Assembly (NCBI GenBank): GCA_963786975.1
Contig: CAWBBE010000004.1
Span: 558,001-622,000, forward strand
Length of the DNA: 64,000 nt
From: Palsa-506 sp963786975
GTDB taxonomy: Bacteria; Actinomycetota; Actinomycetes; Streptosporangiales; Streptosporangiaceae
Direction: 5' to 3'
Shown here: positions 62,662-64,000 of the stretch, piece after piece
How the letters are laid out: each line of letters begins with the position of its first letter
How positions within the stretch are numbered: the first letter of the stretch is position 1
Made by a program: the position numbers and the translations under genes
The notes under the pieces: model-generated
What the model saw: the letters and a program-made list of their open reading frames with translations, nothing else
The model's database searches: none
What the model was told of the DNA's origin: nothing

Positions 62662-64000
62662 ATGACGCGACGGCGGCCCTGTCCGGCGGCTCCGGGCCCG
62701 CTGGAGGAGTATGCGGCCCGGTTTGATGACATGTTCGGCCGCCTGGCGCAGCGGCGGGGGTTCCGGGAGTATCTGGCCGGGTTACTGGCGCCGCGGGACC
62801 GGAACAAGACGCTGACGGCGCTGGCCGGGGCGGAGCCGGTGGCCGGGGCGCAGCATCCCGCGGTGCAGCGGCTGCAGTTCTTCTTGTCGGAGTCCCGGTG
62901 GGATCACGAGCAGGTCAATGCCCGCCGGCTGGAGCTACTGCTGGCCGATCGGGCGACCGCGCCGCACGAGGGCGGGGTGCTGGTGATCGATGACAGCGGG
63001 GATCGCAAGGACGGCACCAGGACCGCACACGTGGGCCATCAGTGGCTGGGCCGGTATGGCAAGACCGACAGCGGGGTGGTGACCGTCACCACGGTGTGGG
63101 CAGATGAACGGCTGTATTACCCCGTGCATGCCGTGCCCTACACCCCGGCCCGGCACTTCGGCAAAGGCAAGAACGACCCGGCCTTCCGTACCAAGCTGGC
63201 CATCGGCGCGGATTTGGCCATCAGGGCCCGGGACGCCGGGTTCGCCTTCCGCGCGGTGTGCGCGGACAGCGCTTACGGCGACCAGGACGGGTTCCGCAGC
63301 GAACTCGCCGACGCCGGGCTGCCGTACGTGATGGCCCTCAAGCCCCGCCGCGGCACCTGGGCCTACGGCCCGGAGGCGCACACCCCCGTGGACGCGGCCC
63401 GCGTCCTGGCCTGGGGCGGGCCAGGCGATCCCCGGGACTGGCGGCCGGTTACCCGCAGCTTCCGCGACGGGCATACCGAGACCTGGTACGCCGCCGACGC
63501 GAGGCTGGGCTGGTGGGGACCGGACGGTGCCAGGCGCCTGGTGGTGGCCACCGCCGACCCGGCCATGCTGCCCGCCAAGGCCACCTGGTACCTGGTCACC
63601 AACCTGCCCCGGCCCGGCGGCCCGCGCGAGGCCGAAAGCCCCTACCCGGCCGCCGGCCTGGCCGAGATCGTGCGGATCTACGGCATCCGCCACTGGATCG
63701 AGCAGAGCTACAAGCAGGTCAAAGACGAGCTGGGCTGGGCCGACTTCCAGGTCCGCTCCGATATCGCGATCCGCCGCCACCAGACCCTGGTCAACTGCGC
63801 GTTCAGCTTCTGCTGGGACGCCTGGTTCGCCGATCCGCCGCCCTATCCCCAGCGACCGCGGACCGCGCCAGCCCGCGGAGAGAGGGGGGCCACCCGCCGC
63901 CCCGCGCCCGCCGGCAGCGCCGTCCTGGCCGCAGGCATTACGCGCGATACGCGCCTGGCTGCATCCCTCGATCACGCTGCAGCGCTGGTGGCAGGCATGG
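62662..64000 (+). mobile_element. IS701-family transposase, cut by the window edge
   Basis: The frame from ATG 62662 stays open to the window end. Residues show the IS701 pattern: RFDDMFGRLAQRRGFREYLAGLL, then LQFFLSESRWD, then VIDDSGDRKDGTRTAHVGHQWLGRYGK (first Asp), CADSAYGDQDGFR (second Asp) and the IEQSYKQVKDELGWADFQVRS motif with Glu. After about 63860 the typical C-terminal sequence (SWPQALRAIRAWLHPSITLQRWW) is found in the next frame, so a frame change lies at 63841-63900, perhaps in a run of six G. Likely inactive or misread. Right end not seen. Confidence 0.85.

Noticed and set aside
62935..63975. A 346-codon open frame on the minus strand
   Set aside because: It is fully antisense to the IS701 transposase, whose DDE motifs lie on the plus strand; the minus product is Gly/Ala/Arg-rich without motifs.
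1..64000. CRISPR arrays, tRNA and rRNA genes
   Set aside because: No regularly spaced direct repeats and no cloverleaf or rRNA-like stretch were noticed; the only tandem repeat is the two-copy unit near 49.0 kb.

Overview
The window is high-GC DNA from an actinomycete, probably Streptomyces- or Streptosporangiales-like. The signs are GTG/TTG starts, an AfsR/SARP regulator, a large LuxR (LAL-type) ATPase, deazaflavin-dependent nitroreductases, an ECF42-type sigma factor with its YCII partner, DHA2 and MMPL transporters, and an IS701 transposase. I saw no rRNA, tRNA, phage or CRISPR. Two stretches are visibly less GC-rich than the rest and look acquired: about 6.6-8.8 kb and 46.8-48.9 kb.

Region by region. 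(1) 0.2-8.8 kb, plus strand: a compact set of two dynamin-like GTPases, a GrpE-like gene between them, a membrane-anchored Hsp70-type ATPase, and a repeat-rich membrane protein; it is followed by a decayed IS1380 transposase. This is the best candidate for an undescribed system: a dedicated DnaK/GrpE-like pair that may remodel a dynamin-like membrane machine. (2) 9-16.3 kb: nitroreductase, thiamine-binding-type small protein, SNF2-type helicase, DHA2 transporter, thioredoxin-like protein, and an orphan MbtG-like lysine N-hydroxylase translationally coupled to a 57-residue ribbon-helix-helix-like protein. (3) 16.6-26.7 kb: SARP regulator, secreted beta-propeller proteins, divergent azoR/marR, and a PadR operon ending in a 44-residue membrane peptide. 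(4) 26.7-35.8 kb: a likely biosynthetic island for a surface lipid or glycan (GT4 glycosyltransferase, two methyltransferases, a LPG-synthase-type membrane protein, a CDP-alcohol phosphotransferase fused to an LtaS-like phosphatase, and a coupled operon of MDR dehydrogenase, PTPS-like protein, small protein and histidine phosphatase). (5) 35.8-46.4 kb: methyltransferase, SRPBCC and SnoaL-like proteins, a badly frameshifted LAL regulator, MMPL transporter, DDAH-type hydrolase, and a frameshifted S9 peptidase. (6) 46.8-49.7 kb: a small membrane protein, a TIR-domain membrane protein, and a zinc-free L33/L31 operon behind a clear Zur box. (7) 49.9-62.3 kb: stress and detoxification genes (an SRPBCC-ArsR fusion regulator with two operators beside a frameshifted reductase pair, DoxX, RibD-type reductase, ECF42/YCII, methyltransferase, an HTH/ClpN pair with a strong promoter, a 5'-truncated AlkZ-like gene, an F420-reductase-like protein, glyoxalase, redoxin, nitronate monooxygenase). 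(8) The window ends inside an IS701-family transposase.

Eight loci carry single-base frame changes, about 18 in all, several in homopolymers. These may be real pseudogenes or uncorrected indel errors in the sequence; only reads can tell. All functions are inferred from sequence motifs seen by eye; no search was run.
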